From assembly GCF_040802235.1 (NCBI RefSeq), contig NC_133164.1, positions 89,086,302-89,150,301 on the forward strand: 64,000 bases of DNA, read 5' to 3'. The DNA comes from Manis javanica (Eukaryota > Chordata > Mammalia > Pholidota > Manidae). Shown here piece by piece: positions 47,440 through 57,471 of the stretch (position 1 is its first letter; each line of letters starts with the position of its first letter). The translations under genes were made by a program, and so were the position numbers. A model generated the notes under the pieces. The model was given only the letters and a program-made list of their open reading frames with translations, did not search any database and was not told the origin of the DNA.

Positions 47440-47856
47440 GCCCCTCCTCCAACAGCCATAAATGAGGTGACTCCTTTGCGGATGAGAATGCTCCCTTTCC
47501 CCATCTACTTCCCCCTAGATACAGGAGCCACCTTCTCAGTCTTGCGGGAATACCGGGGCCCTACCACACCTGCCATTATTCCTGTAGTCGGGGTAGGAAG
47601 TAAACAGATTTTCCCATTAAACCGCCCCCCCCTTTTATGCACAATCCAAGACAATCCCATACCTTTCTCCCACTCCTTCCTAGTTATGCCCCAGTGTCCC
47701 ATCCCTTTACTAAGACGGGACATCCTTTCCCTCCTCCACGTTTCCATAACTATATCCACTCCCACAGCCCCCAGTACTCCCTTTCTGATGGCCCTCATAG
47801 CCGACGACCCCCTCTACCCAATGAAAGCTCCAGTTCTGCCCTCATACACCCTGTAA
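47440..47856 (+). pseudogene. Provirus B protease
   Basis: The frame is open from 47380, with no upstream gag to feed it. It contains the aspartic protease core LDTGATFSVL (codons at 47515-47544, LDTGA beginning at 47515) and the flap-to-end region with GVGSKQIFP and LLRRDILSLL. Retroviral protease cleaves Gag and Gag-Pol in the virion and is normally made by read-through from gag, which explains the lack of an ATG. The frame ends in TAA at 47854-47856, where the reading shifts. Confidence 0.85.
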
Positions 47857-49653
47857 ATCCCAAAGTTTGGGACATTACAAGCCCCTTCGTGGCTCTATGT
47901 CCTCCTGCCTCTATCAAATTACGTGACCCCTCTCAGTATATCTGTCAGGCCCAATACCCCCCTAACCACTTCGGCCCTCATAGGCCTCCAACCCATCATT
48001 CAGGACCCTTTAAACAAAAATTACCTCAGACCCACTCACTCTCCGTTTAATACCCCCATATTAGTTGTTAAAAAAACCAACGGATCTTTCCGCCTAGTCC
48101 AAGATCTCCGCCTCATTAACATGGCCATCGTCCCTATCCATCCCTTAGTTCCAAATCCATACACCCTTTTATCACGGATCCCTGCCTCAGCCTCCCACTT
48201 CTCAGTCCTAGATCTCAAGGACGCATTTTTTTCTATCCCTCTGGACCCCTCCTCCCAAGATTTTTTCGCCTTCACCTGGATGGACCCATACACAAGACAT
48301 TCTGAACAACTCACTTGGACAGTTTTGCCACAAGGCTTCCGAGATAGTCCCCATATTTTTGGACAGGTCCTAGCTCAGGACCTCAAACAGTTTCATCATA
48401 ATCACTCCAAGTCCACCTTATTACAATATGTGGACGATCTACTCTGCAGTCCCTCGTGGGAACAGTCTCAACTTGACACTGCCTCCCTACTTAACCTTCT
48501 AGCTTCCAGAGGTTACCAGGTATCCCCTGTCAAAGCTCAAATCTCTTCCCCTTCTGTCACTTACCTAGGATTCCTTCTGTCTCAACAAAGAAAGTCCATT
48601 ACCTTAGACAGAAAATGACTCCTCTCTGACCTGCCTGTTCCCAAAACCAAGACAGAAATCCTTTCCTTTCTAGGCCTAGCTGGGTATTTTAGAGCGTGGA
48701 TCCCTAACTTTTCCCTGTTGGCAAGACCCTTATATGACCTCAGCAAGGGCCCCCCTGAAGAACCATTATCCTCCTCACCCCGACACTCCTTCATTAAGCT
48801 CCATCAAGCCCTTGTGGAAGTGCCAGCTCTCCATCTTCCTGATTTGTCGAAGCCCTTCTCATTATACATCCATGAAAGGTCCAGTCAAGCACTAGGAGTC
48901 CTAGGCCAATATTATGGCCTACCCTTTTCCACAGTAGCTTATCTCTCCAAGCAATTAGACCCCACAGTTCGGGGATGGGCCCCCTGCCTACAGGCATTAG
49001 CCATTGTACAGCCCTTGCAGAAGGAAGCTTATAAACTGACATTCGGGGCGCCACTTACCATTCTGTCCCCACATCACCTAAAGGACCTCTTAACCTACAA
49101 AAATTTACAGAATCTCCCTCCCTCCAGACTCCTGACCTTATTAACCTCTTTCCTCCAAAATCCAGACATTTCTTTCCTCCCCTGCCCGCCCCTGAATCCG
49201 GCCACTCTTCTTCCTCTACCCTACTGTCCTCATACTCCCTTGCATGATTGCCTGGAAGCCCTTCACGACTTCCTTCTGTGCCACTCCACAATCTCCGAAG
49301 GAGCCCTCTCGCACTCCGACCTCATCTGGTTTACTGATGGGTCCTCCTTTAAACATGAGGGCACCCACTATGCAGGATATGCAGTAGTGTCCCTCGAAGA
49401 TGTCATTGAGGCACAAGCCCTACCCCCCGGTACAACCAATCACTAAGCTGAACTCATTGCAGCCACCAGAGCTTGCACTCTGGCCCGGGACACGTCTCTC
49501 ACACTGTACACTGACTCCAAATACGTATTCCACATTCTCTTGTCTCATGCAGTAGTATGGAAAGAATGAGGCCTCCTCACCACAAAAGGAAATTTCATCA
49601 CTAATTCAGCCTTAATAACTAAACTCCTAGAGGCTTCACAGCTCCCACACCAA
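47835..49653 (+). pseudogene. Provirus B reverse transcriptase-RNase H
   Basis: The N-terminus (NPKVWDITSP, IKLRDPSQY) is in another frame until about 47950, so two compensating indels are needed. The polymerase then reads in one frame: VLDLKDAFFSIPL, FAFTW, LPQGFRDSP, the catalytic YVDD (48427-48438) and a YLGFLLS stretch. RNase H shows FTDGSS (about 49330), AELIA and YTDSKY. In-frame stops lie at 48616-48618, 49444-49446 and 49567-49569. An active enzyme would copy RNA into DNA in the cytoplasm. Catalytic residues survive, but the frame does not. Confidence 0.9.
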
Positions 49654-50978
49654 ATGGGCATAGTCCACTACAAGTCACATCAAAAGGATGACTCCCCCAT
49701 TGCAAGAGGTAACAACAAAGCTGACAGAGTAGCCTGGTCAGTTGCCCTATCAAAAGACACACCAGACAACAATCCGTCTGCCCTTGCAGTTTTAGCCTTA
49801 TCACAAGACACTCTCTGTTCCCAGGACAAAGAGTCCCTCTTCCGCTTCTTACATGATCTGTTCCATCCTAGCCCCCAATCCTTGATCCATTTTTTACAAT
49901 CCTTTTTTTCTCTCTCTCCTGAAGACAAAAGTCTACTTAACCAAATCACCCGTAGGTGCACCATCTGCCAATGCACTAACCCTAATACCTCCCTCAAGGC
50001 CCGACCCTTCCTGGCTCATCAAGCAAGGGGTAATGTCCCCACTGCAGACTGGCAAATAGACTTCACTAACATGCCCCCTGTATGGCATACCAGATACCTA
50101 CTCGTGTTAGTAGATACATTTTCAGGATGGGTCGAAGCTTTCCCCACCACTAACAAACGAGCGTCCACGGTTGCCTCTATCCTCCTCACCCAGATCTTTC
50201 CTAGGTTCGGGATGCCCACTTCCCTCCAATCAGATAATGGCCCTGAGTTCACTGCCCAAATTATCCAGAACCTCTCCAAGTTGCTCTCACTCCCCTGGCA
50301 TTTACATTGTCCTTATCGACCACAGGCTTCGAGAAAAGTAGAAACAACCAATAGGACTCTAAAGGACATCCTGACCAAACTATCTCTAGAACTACACCTT
50401 GATTGGGTTCGCTTACTTCCCTTAGCTCTACTCCGCATTCGGGCCCTCCCAAAGAAACCTTCCTTCTTGTCACCCTTTGAGATCATGCACGGCCGCCTGA
50501 TTCTATCCCTGGGGCTCCCTTCCCACAAAGGACCAAATCCTCCCAATATGGCCTTCCGCTACTCTCTCTCCTCCGCACTGAATTGTGGAAATATCAGGAT
50601 TGGCTCCTTCCTGATCCATCCGCCTCCCAAAATCCTCCTGTCTTATAGCCTGGCCAACTAGTGTTTTATAATCCGCCAGAGGATTGGCCCTCTCTCAGCC
50701 CAAAATGGGAAGGTCCACACCCAGTTATTCTCTGCACCCCCTCGACCGCCAAGCTCTCACTGCCTGATAACTCTGTCACCCCTTGGATTCATATCTCCAG
50801 GTTGAAACCAAACACCCAAGACCCACCTTCTCTGGACAGCCAAGACCCATCAGTCACAATCCAGAGTCCTTCGGATACAGCCCAAGATGCTGTCTACTCT
50901 ACCATGCCTCATCCCTCTGATCCGTTGAAACTCCGCATCTCCCGTTCACCCCTTTTGCCATCCATATCCGAATCATGA
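49654..50978 (+). pseudogene. Provirus B integrase
   Basis: Open from 49654 to 50661. It has an HHCC-type zinc region (FLHDLFHPS ... CTICQ), the catalytic Asp in WQIDFTN, the second Asp in SDNGPEF and the Glu in SRKVE. The last motif has Arg where the family usually has Gly. Near 50575 the reading shifts frame, a TAG follows at 50646-50648, and the C-terminal domain (PPEDWPSLSPKWEGP, WIHISRLKP) continues in the new frame to 50978. Its stop overlaps the env ATG by four bases (ATGA), a normal gamma arrangement. Confidence 0.9.
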
Positions 50979-52678
50979 CTTTTTCCTCCTTTACTGCTCT
51001 CTCGCTTTTTTTCCTCATTCCTATTGTCTTCCCCACCACCCCAGCCTCCTTTGTATGGCAATTCAAAGTCAGACAGACTTACACACAGCATCAAACAAAA
51101 GTTACTGCCCTCATTGCCACATCAGACTGCCCTCTGAAAGGCTGCTCTGAGCCTTTGTACCTCCACTTTCCTCCCTCCACTGAAGTGTTCACTAGCAGCT
51201 ACCTTTATTCTCCCTACCTCTGCTTCCTCTATGACCAAAGACAAGCCTATTGCAGGCGATGGCAAGACACCTACAGGGGATGTCCCTACTGGTCTTGCGC
51301 CATTCACTACATGAGTAACCCCCGGTACCCACAGTATTACTCCTTGAACCGTTTCATGAAATATCCCAACCGCTCATTCTCCTTATCAATTCCAGATCCC
51401 TGGGACTCTAGATGGGCCACTGGAGTCACAACCTCAGTTTACTACGGGGGGTCCTCGATCCCCAATGGTACCCTTCATATCTCTCAAGAGTATGTTCCCT
51501 CTCATTCACAGATCTCTCAAGTTGCATCCGTTATCAGACATTCTGAAAAAGTCATTATCCAAACTCTTGACGGCGCCTCTTCATCTTCTCACCCCCGCCC
51601 CTCTTCCAATTCCTCCTACTCTTGGTTACAGCTCATTCAGGACACCACCATCTTTCTCAACCACACCCTTAACACCACCAATTGTTTCTTGTGTGCATCA
51701 CTACAGCGCCCACTGCTAGCTGCCGTGCCCCTTAACATTTCCAATTACTCCTTTCACGCAGAAGGACAACCCTTCTGCCCCCTGGCAGACATACCCCTAT
51801 GGGAACCAGAATACGCAAACAATCTCACCATCCACCACTGTGTAGGCCCAACCCCTCCCCCCTGAAGCGCACTTCACTGTCTCTCTATCCACACCCCTAC
51901 CTCTGGCTCTAAGACTTTTACGCAGCCGGGACACTTCTTTTGGTGTAATGGCAGTCTTTTCAACTCACTGCCTCCCAACTCCAGCACACCCTGCATTCTC
52001 GTCACCCTAATCCCACAGCTTACACTTTACAGCATGGCAGAATTCCTTGAGCTTCAACCTCCTTTGCCCTTGTGCACAAGAAGGGCTGCTTTCCTTCCCA
52101 TCATGGTCAGTATCTCTTTGACCACCTCAGCCATTGGGGCAGGGTTTTCAGGGGGAGCCTTGGGTCACTCTCTATGGGCAATTAGAGATCTCAACACCAA
52201 ACTTGAGGGAGCTCTGACATCCACTGCCGATTCCCTGGCCTCTCTCCAAAGACAGGTCACTTCGCTAGCTAAAGTCACCCTTCAAAACCGGTGGGCCTTA
52301 GATCTGCTTACAGCCGAAAAAGGCAGCACCTGCATCTTCCTTCGAGAGGAGTGCTGCTATTACATCAACGAATCCAGCATTGTAGAAACTGACATTACCA
52401 AACTCACCGACCTTGCCTCCAGCCTCCACTCTGCTTCCAATTCCAACCCATTCTCTTCAATACTAACAAACCCCCTCCTTACCTGGCTCTGGCCCAGTGC
52501 AAACCCCATAATAATCATTCTTCTCGCCTGTCTCTTCTTACCCTGTATAATAAAGTTCATCAAATCCCAAGTCGGAAAAATCTCTAATCAAACCTTCAAT
52601 CAGCTTTTACTCAGGAACTACCAGCTTCTGGCCACAGAAGATCCCTCACCCTCACATAACCTCCTCACCACACGCTGA
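50975..52678 (+). pseudogene. Provirus B envelope, one internal stop
   Basis: From ATG 50975 to TGA 52676-52678 is one frame of 567 codons, interrupted only by TGA at codon 297 (51863-51865). Visible features: signal peptide (residues about 1-25), surface-subunit CFLC motif at residues 237-240, several Asn glycosylation sites, and a degraded cleavage site (TRR at about 368-370). After these come a hydrophobic fusion-peptide region, the LQNRWALDLLTAEKG immunosuppressive-type segment and C-x6-CC at 453-461. A membrane span lies at about 511-529, with a short tail. Family members mediate receptor binding and membrane fusion. The stop separates most of the surface subunit from the transmembrane subunit. 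Confidence 0.92.
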
Positions 52679-52679
52679 G

Positions 52680-52982
52680 ATGGACCCCTCTCTTCACTGG
52701 AAACTGTTCCTGGAAACAATGGCCGCAGACGTCTGGCTTCTGGCACCCGTATCCTCTTGGCACCATTGGAATCAACAAGTCCTCGACCTATGGTTACAGG
52801 GAACCTTCATTGGTTTCCAACCTGAAGAAGTCCACATCTACTCATCCTTACTGTGGGGAGTCCTATCAACCCTTTCCTCCCAATCCTCAAGCCCTCACTC
52901 CCTTCTCTGCCCCCCGTTCAGCAGGAAGCAGTCAGAGAGAAAGCAACGTCCACAACCCCATAGAGGAGAAAGTGGGGAATGA
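52680..52982 (+). CDS. Unrecognised 100-codon frame between env and 3' LTR
   Basis: ATG at 52680 lies one base after the env stop. The frame runs through the whole env-LTR interval and ends at TGA 52980-52982, which is the first three bases of the 3' LTR. The product would be Trp-rich in its first half (SSWHHWNQQVLDLWLQ), with a central hydrophobic stretch and a Ser-rich then basic end. I do not recognise it. Simple gamma viruses usually have no gene here, though 3' accessory genes exist in other retroviruses. It could be chance: 100 codons open in GC-moderate DNA is not rare. Expression would need splicing or re-initiation. Confidence 0.3.
   Translation: MDPSLHWKLFLETMAADVWLLAPVSSWHHWNQQVLDLWLQGTFIGFQPEEVHIYSSLLWGVLSTLSSQSSSPHSLLCPPFSRKQSERKQRPQPHRGESGE
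52962..52979 (+). other. Provirus B polypurine tract
   Basis: An AGAGGAGAAAG ... GGGGAA purine run broken by one T lies directly before the 3' LTR, as expected for plus-strand priming. Confidence 0.85.
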
Positions 52983-53228
52983 AGGGCCCCCACCTGTAAG
53001 ATGGCGAACTTCCGGCTTCTCTTCCGGGTCCTCAGTTCCTGACGGTGCCACCTGAAGCCCAATCACCTCTCGCCCCCCCTCCCAATCCCAGCACCTAGCC
53101 AATAACCACCAGCCCCATAGAAGTAACACCACAATCACCCCATGCCCCTTCGTATATAACCCAGCACCTTTCCATAATAAAGCGGAATTCTCCGGTGAAT
53201 TGCTGCTGTGTGTCGCTCCTTCCTTTCA
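52980..53228 (+). repeat. Provirus B 3' LTR
   Basis: 249 bp, collinear with the 5' LTR, with the same TATA box, AATAAA and AAGATGGCG. Followed by the CTCTT target duplicate. Confidence 0.95.
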
Positions 53229-53233
53229 CTCTT

Positions 53234-55176
53234 AATATTGAAAGATTACAATGAGTTCTCTAATTGTTTTATCAAAGCAGTTTCTCATGCTAAAGTCTCA
53301 GTGAGTGTTCGGAGTATTTAAAAAAATGAGATCTTAATATTAAAAGGACTAAAAGCTAAACTTTGCTAACAGCTGTGTAACCTTCTTTATTTGCCTTTAA
53401 GGTATTTTGTTGTCATTCTAGTTAAATGAGTAAGTATTGCTTCATGGCAACCTATAATCTTATTTAAGCAAATGCCAAAGAAACTTTCTTTTAACAACTT
53501 TTCAAAGTCAAATTCAAAAGGTGCTTTTACCTCTAGTTAACTCTGATATTTTCCAGGGGGCCTCTGGAACATGTCAGAAGAATTTTTTCTCATTGGAGAA
53601 AGTATTTAGCTAATTTGGCTTATTTATCTGATATATAATTACCTGCTTAATAACCTAAAAAGCACTGTCAAAGAGAATGATGCTAAACTTTGTTACTGAA
53701 TGTTTTGTGTTACAGAAATATCCGAATTTCCTTATGTCAACTGTCTTACAGTAAGCTCTCATCAGATCTTTAACCATTGTCATTTGTAAGTCTTTTGTCA
53801 TTTATAGTCACTGTTTTATTACTCCTAAACTAGTAAAGAACTAGATTTCAGCAAAACAAGTATTAGTTACATAAAATTAAATAAACTAAAGAAGATGATT
53901 TTGTGGCTTTTTGTTTCAAATGTAGCTGGTAAAGTGCTTTAAGCTTTTTCTCTTAAGCTGAAAACAGTTTAGTAAATGACTGCCTTTATAAGCAGAATTG
54001 AAACTTTATCTTTCTCTCTACCTGATCCCTCCAGAATTTAAGAACTCTCAGTGACTATCTTTATATTTCATGTCAGTATGTTTATTTGCACAAGTTCAAT
54101 AAGAATCTGCTTTCCTTGTAAAAAGACCAATTAAAAACACTAGTTATATTACCAAGGCTTTGACTGGAACGTCATACCTGAGAGACACGTGTGTAAACTC
54201 AGATATGAACAGACAGCTTTAAGGAACTAAGGTTGACTTTATAAAGCCAACAACACCCCTTAGAAGAACTGGCATGGTACCTTGCTTAGAGAGTTCCCAG
54301 CAGCCTTACCAGGTGAGTAAGGAAGGTCACTTCCTGGCAGGTACAAGAACCTCAAGATGTCTTAAAAATCTCGAGAAGAGAAGAATTCACCCAAATCTAC
54401 AGGTACTGCAGGCAAAACCTGATGGCAAGTCTGGCTTGGCTGTATGGCCTCAAGAGGCCTTTAAAAGTTCAATCTGAAATTCCTTACAAAAATTCCAGCA
54501 AAGCACATTTAAAAAAGCCTATGTAATCAATTGCTCTTCTTGCTGCACTTAAGCAAATAATAAAGCCAAGTGTTAATTATTTTCTTAACCTAGTTACTTC
54601 TAATAAAAATGAAGGTGATTTTAGAGAAAAGTATTGTTTCAATAATGCAGCCTTCATCTGTACTAAATCCTAGAACTAGGCATTGAGACATAAACTAGAT
54701 TCACAATTCTAGCTTCTTCAAAATACCTGGCTATGATTTTCTAGATGTTTTAGTTTACTCCTGTCATTTCAATTAAAGTTTTACTACTTATAGTTCTCAT
54801 ATTCAACCATGCATTCTTAATCTCATTAAGTTTGTCCTCCCAGAATAGAAGCACCAACTTTCTGAAGCCCTCTCAACTGACCAGTGATAGAAACCTAGCT
54901 GCACCCTTTACTATGCCCCTTCTCGGCTAAAGCAGATAGAGCGGTCATCGTCCCTTTTCCCTAGCAGCAGCTAGAGTCTCTATCTGTAGAGGAGAAAACA
55001 AGACAGAGACCATAAGCTTAGACAGAATAAAGTGAAAGCCTCTGGAAAAAGCAAGGCAAGATATTTGCAGTCAGAGCAATGTAACTACATGCTATGAACC
55101 CCCTGCCCCATAACACCCCTTGTCAGCCAGAAGTAGCCAGATCAAGTCATCACCCATTATGACCAAAAGGCTGGAA
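53234..55176 (+). other. Provirus A AT-rich interior, right part, with U3-like segment
   Basis: Continues the non-coding interior to about 54830. About 54840-54980 may be a decayed env/3' region. 54996-55065 (gaccataagcttagacagaa, gcctctggaaaaagcaaggc) matches the first 70 bp of solo LTRs Y1 and Y2. No open frame beyond about 70 codons. Confidence 0.6.
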
Positions 55177-55485
55177 TGTAAGGTTGAAGGCACTGGGGGG
55201 AAGGGTGAGCATGTCGGACACTAATGATGTGCCAAAGTCCCCGGCTGCTGCCCCCTCCCAACCTGAAAGACGTGCCTTAGGCTAGCCAATCCTCGCGCCG
55301 CTGTAAATCTAAGCTCTGCCTCCCCCTACTTATTTAAAAACTCACTGCCTGCCCTGCTGAGTGTGACTTCCCCGGCCTGTGATAGCCAGATGGGGGAATA
55401 TCACCCGGGAATGGTGCTCAAATAAACTGCCTGGCCCTTTGTTGCCTCTCTTCGCCTGCTTATTTTGGCTAGAATTTATCTTACA
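55177..55485 (+). repeat. Provirus A 3' LTR
   Basis: Same ends as the 5' LTR, with an intact caaataaactg polyadenylation signal. Followed by the CTGAG duplicate at 55486-55490. Confidence 0.95.
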
Positions 55486-55490
55486 CTGAG

Positions 55491-56194
55491 CTTAGCACCA
55501 CCAGCTTCCCAGGCTCCTTTCCCTCCACTCTCATGCCCAAAGGTAAGCTGCTTTCCACCTGAAATGCCAACTTTGTTTCCCTTGTCCCTTAGGTGAGGGG
55601 TTCCTTCTTTAAGCCCCAGGTTAATGATCACCTACTTATGGGAGTATCCCCAAAGCTTGCAAACAGCATTTGTCACTCATTCAGGGGAGAGTAACTCTTG
55701 TATGTTCAGTCATTCCAGAAATGCATTTTGTTTTGAGTGCCTACTGTGGGCCAGGCACTGGACTAGGCTAAAGAACACAGACCCTGTATAACCTTGGATT
55801 TCCCGAGACGATGTCCCCAAGGCCTGCTTAGGGCATGGCACTCGTTAGCCTCTTGTTCTTGCCAGTGGAGTGGTAGAGCCCTCCAGCTCCTCGCCCAGGA
55901 ACAAGTTCGTTCCCACCGAGACCGGGACTCCCATTTGCAGGGCAGCTCCTTGGGGAGCCAAACTCTCTGCAAAGTTCTGTTCTCTTCAGAAAACAGGTGC
56001 TTGCTGGTGTGCCCAGGAGACCAAGTCCCAGCATGAATTGTCTCCTCTTTCTAGAATGTTAATTTCACTCAAAGACTGGGGAAGGAAAGTTAGTGTAAAG
56101 TAAGTAATTTAACGTTATTTTTTACATTAGCTTAGTCATGGATATGTTATGGAGCAAAATGCTAAATTAACACACATTTTTCTTGGTTTATTAT
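55491..56194. other. Unassigned stretch with MIR snippet
   Basis: A MIR-type snippet (gcctactgtgggccaggcac) lies at about 55738-55757. The rest is unassigned; short frames overlap on both strands. Confidence 0.4.
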
Positions 56195-57200
56195 TTGAAG
56201 AGGTAATACATGTGTGAAACAAACTTTGAAAGGTATAAAAGAGTTTAGAATGATAATTTAGCCTGGCTTCCATTCCAGGAGGCAACCACTAGTCCCAGAT
56301 TCTTAGGAATCCTCCAAGTGATAATCTATACATAGTACAAGTGTGGGGGTTTTTGTTTTTGCTTTTTTGGCACAAAGGATCACATAAAATACACACTACT
56401 CTGCTTTTTTCAGGTAACACTACATCTTAGAGACCTTGTCATAACATTTTTGTAGAGTTATCTCATTATTTTAACAGTTGCACAGTATTACCTTGTATGG
56501 ATGTGCTAGAATTTGTTAACCAGCCACATGGTAGTTATTTCCAGTATTTTCCTATCACAGACTACACTGCAACAAGTACAACCCTGAATATTCTTCATTT
56601 GTACACGTGTCAGTATGTCCCTAGGACAAATTCCTAGAAGTGGGTTGCCGAAAATACTAGATGGTCCACTTGCTCTGAAGAGCTCTGCAAATCTCTCCTG
56701 TATCAGAATAGGTGTTTTTTTCATCGCTTAGCCAATATACAATAGATAAGAATGTGTTCTCAGACTTTCTGACCTTGGCCAATCTGATAGGTGAGAACTT
56801 GTCTCTCATTAGAGTTTTCTATTTGCTTTTCTTAAGCCACGAAGGAGGCTGAGTACCCTTTATTTACTTAATATTTTTAGTGTTCAAGACTCATTTGCAT
56901 TTCTTATTCTGGGAATGTTTCTTTATATCATTTGCCTATTTTCCTATTGGGTTGTTGGCTTATTTCTTACCAATATTTAGGATTTCTTGAACTACAAAAG
57001 AAAGGTACCTTTTGTGATATGAATTGCACATATTTCCTGCCTGGAAAGTTGGTCTTTTTAATTTAGTTTGCCCTCTCCATAACCACAGAGAGTCCTTTGC
57101 CATTTTTTTTTGTAGCTGAATTTACTTTTGCTTTTATAGCTTCTGAGTTGTATGCTATACTTCAAAAGGCTTTCTCCAACTGAGGTGATTAAAAAATATT
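56195..57200 (-). mobile_element. Old L1M 3' half fragment
   Basis: Antisense L1M order: aggtaatacatgtgtgaaac, gaggcaaccactagtcccag, tgcacagtattaccttgtat, ggacaaattcctagaagtgg and ttggccaatctgataggtga, ending in AT-rich sequence at the junction with the young L1. Confidence 0.75.
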
Positions 57201-57208
57201 TTCTGGCA

Positions 57209-57471
57209 GGGAGCCAGGATGGCGGCGTGAGTAGAGCAGTGGAAATCTCCTCCCAAAAACACATAGAGCTATGAAAATATAACAAAGAAAAATCTTCCTA
57301 AAATAAAGACCACAGGACACAGGACAACATCCAGACCACATCCACACCTGCAAGAACCCAGCACCTTGCGAAGGGGGTAAGATACAAGCCCCGGCCCAGC
57401 CAGACCCGAGCGCCCCTCCCCCTGGCTCCCAGCGGGTGGAAAGAAACCGGAGCGGTTTTTTTTTTTTTTTT
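57209..57471 (+). promoter_or_regulatory. L1 5' leader
   Basis: About 260 bp before the tandem monomers. CAGGATGGCGGC at the very start is a YY1-type site. The first 75 bp (ctcctcccaaaaacacatag, agctatgaaaatat) are homologous to the leader of the minus-strand L1. It ends in a long T-run. Confidence 0.8.

Larger units (their letters stand above)
46918..53228 (+). mobile_element. Provirus B, class I ERV lacking gag
   Basis: 6.3 kb: 5' LTR, primer site, short leader, pro-pol, env, a small downstream frame, polypurine tract and 3' LTR. Flanked by a perfect 5-bp CTCTT duplication, so this is an ordinary integration into provirus A. By eye the LTRs differ at 12 sites plus one indel (about 4.8 %). 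The order and motifs are those of a gamma-type virus in the HERV-9/HERV-W neighbourhood. Gag is absent. Pol has several stops and frameshifts; env has one stop. Confidence 0.95.
44592..55485 (+). mobile_element. Provirus A, non-autonomous class I ERV (hosts provirus B)
   Basis: Bounded by two 310-bp LTRs (44592-44901 and 55177-55485) and a perfect 5-bp CTGAG duplication. Removing provirus B and one CTCTT leaves about 4.6 kb: primer site, broken gag matrix sequence and about 2.6 kb of AT-rich non-coding DNA. No protease, reverse transcriptase, integrase or clear env is visible. By eye its LTRs differ at about 17 sites plus one indel (about 5.5 %). It would have depended on a helper retrovirus. 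HERV-9/HERV-W-like affinity is inferred from the primer site and matrix motifs. Confidence 0.9.

Noticed and set aside
44592..55485. Single large provirus with internal solo LTRs
   Set aside because: The two LTR families differ in sequence and length and each pair has its own target duplication, so two nested insertions are required.
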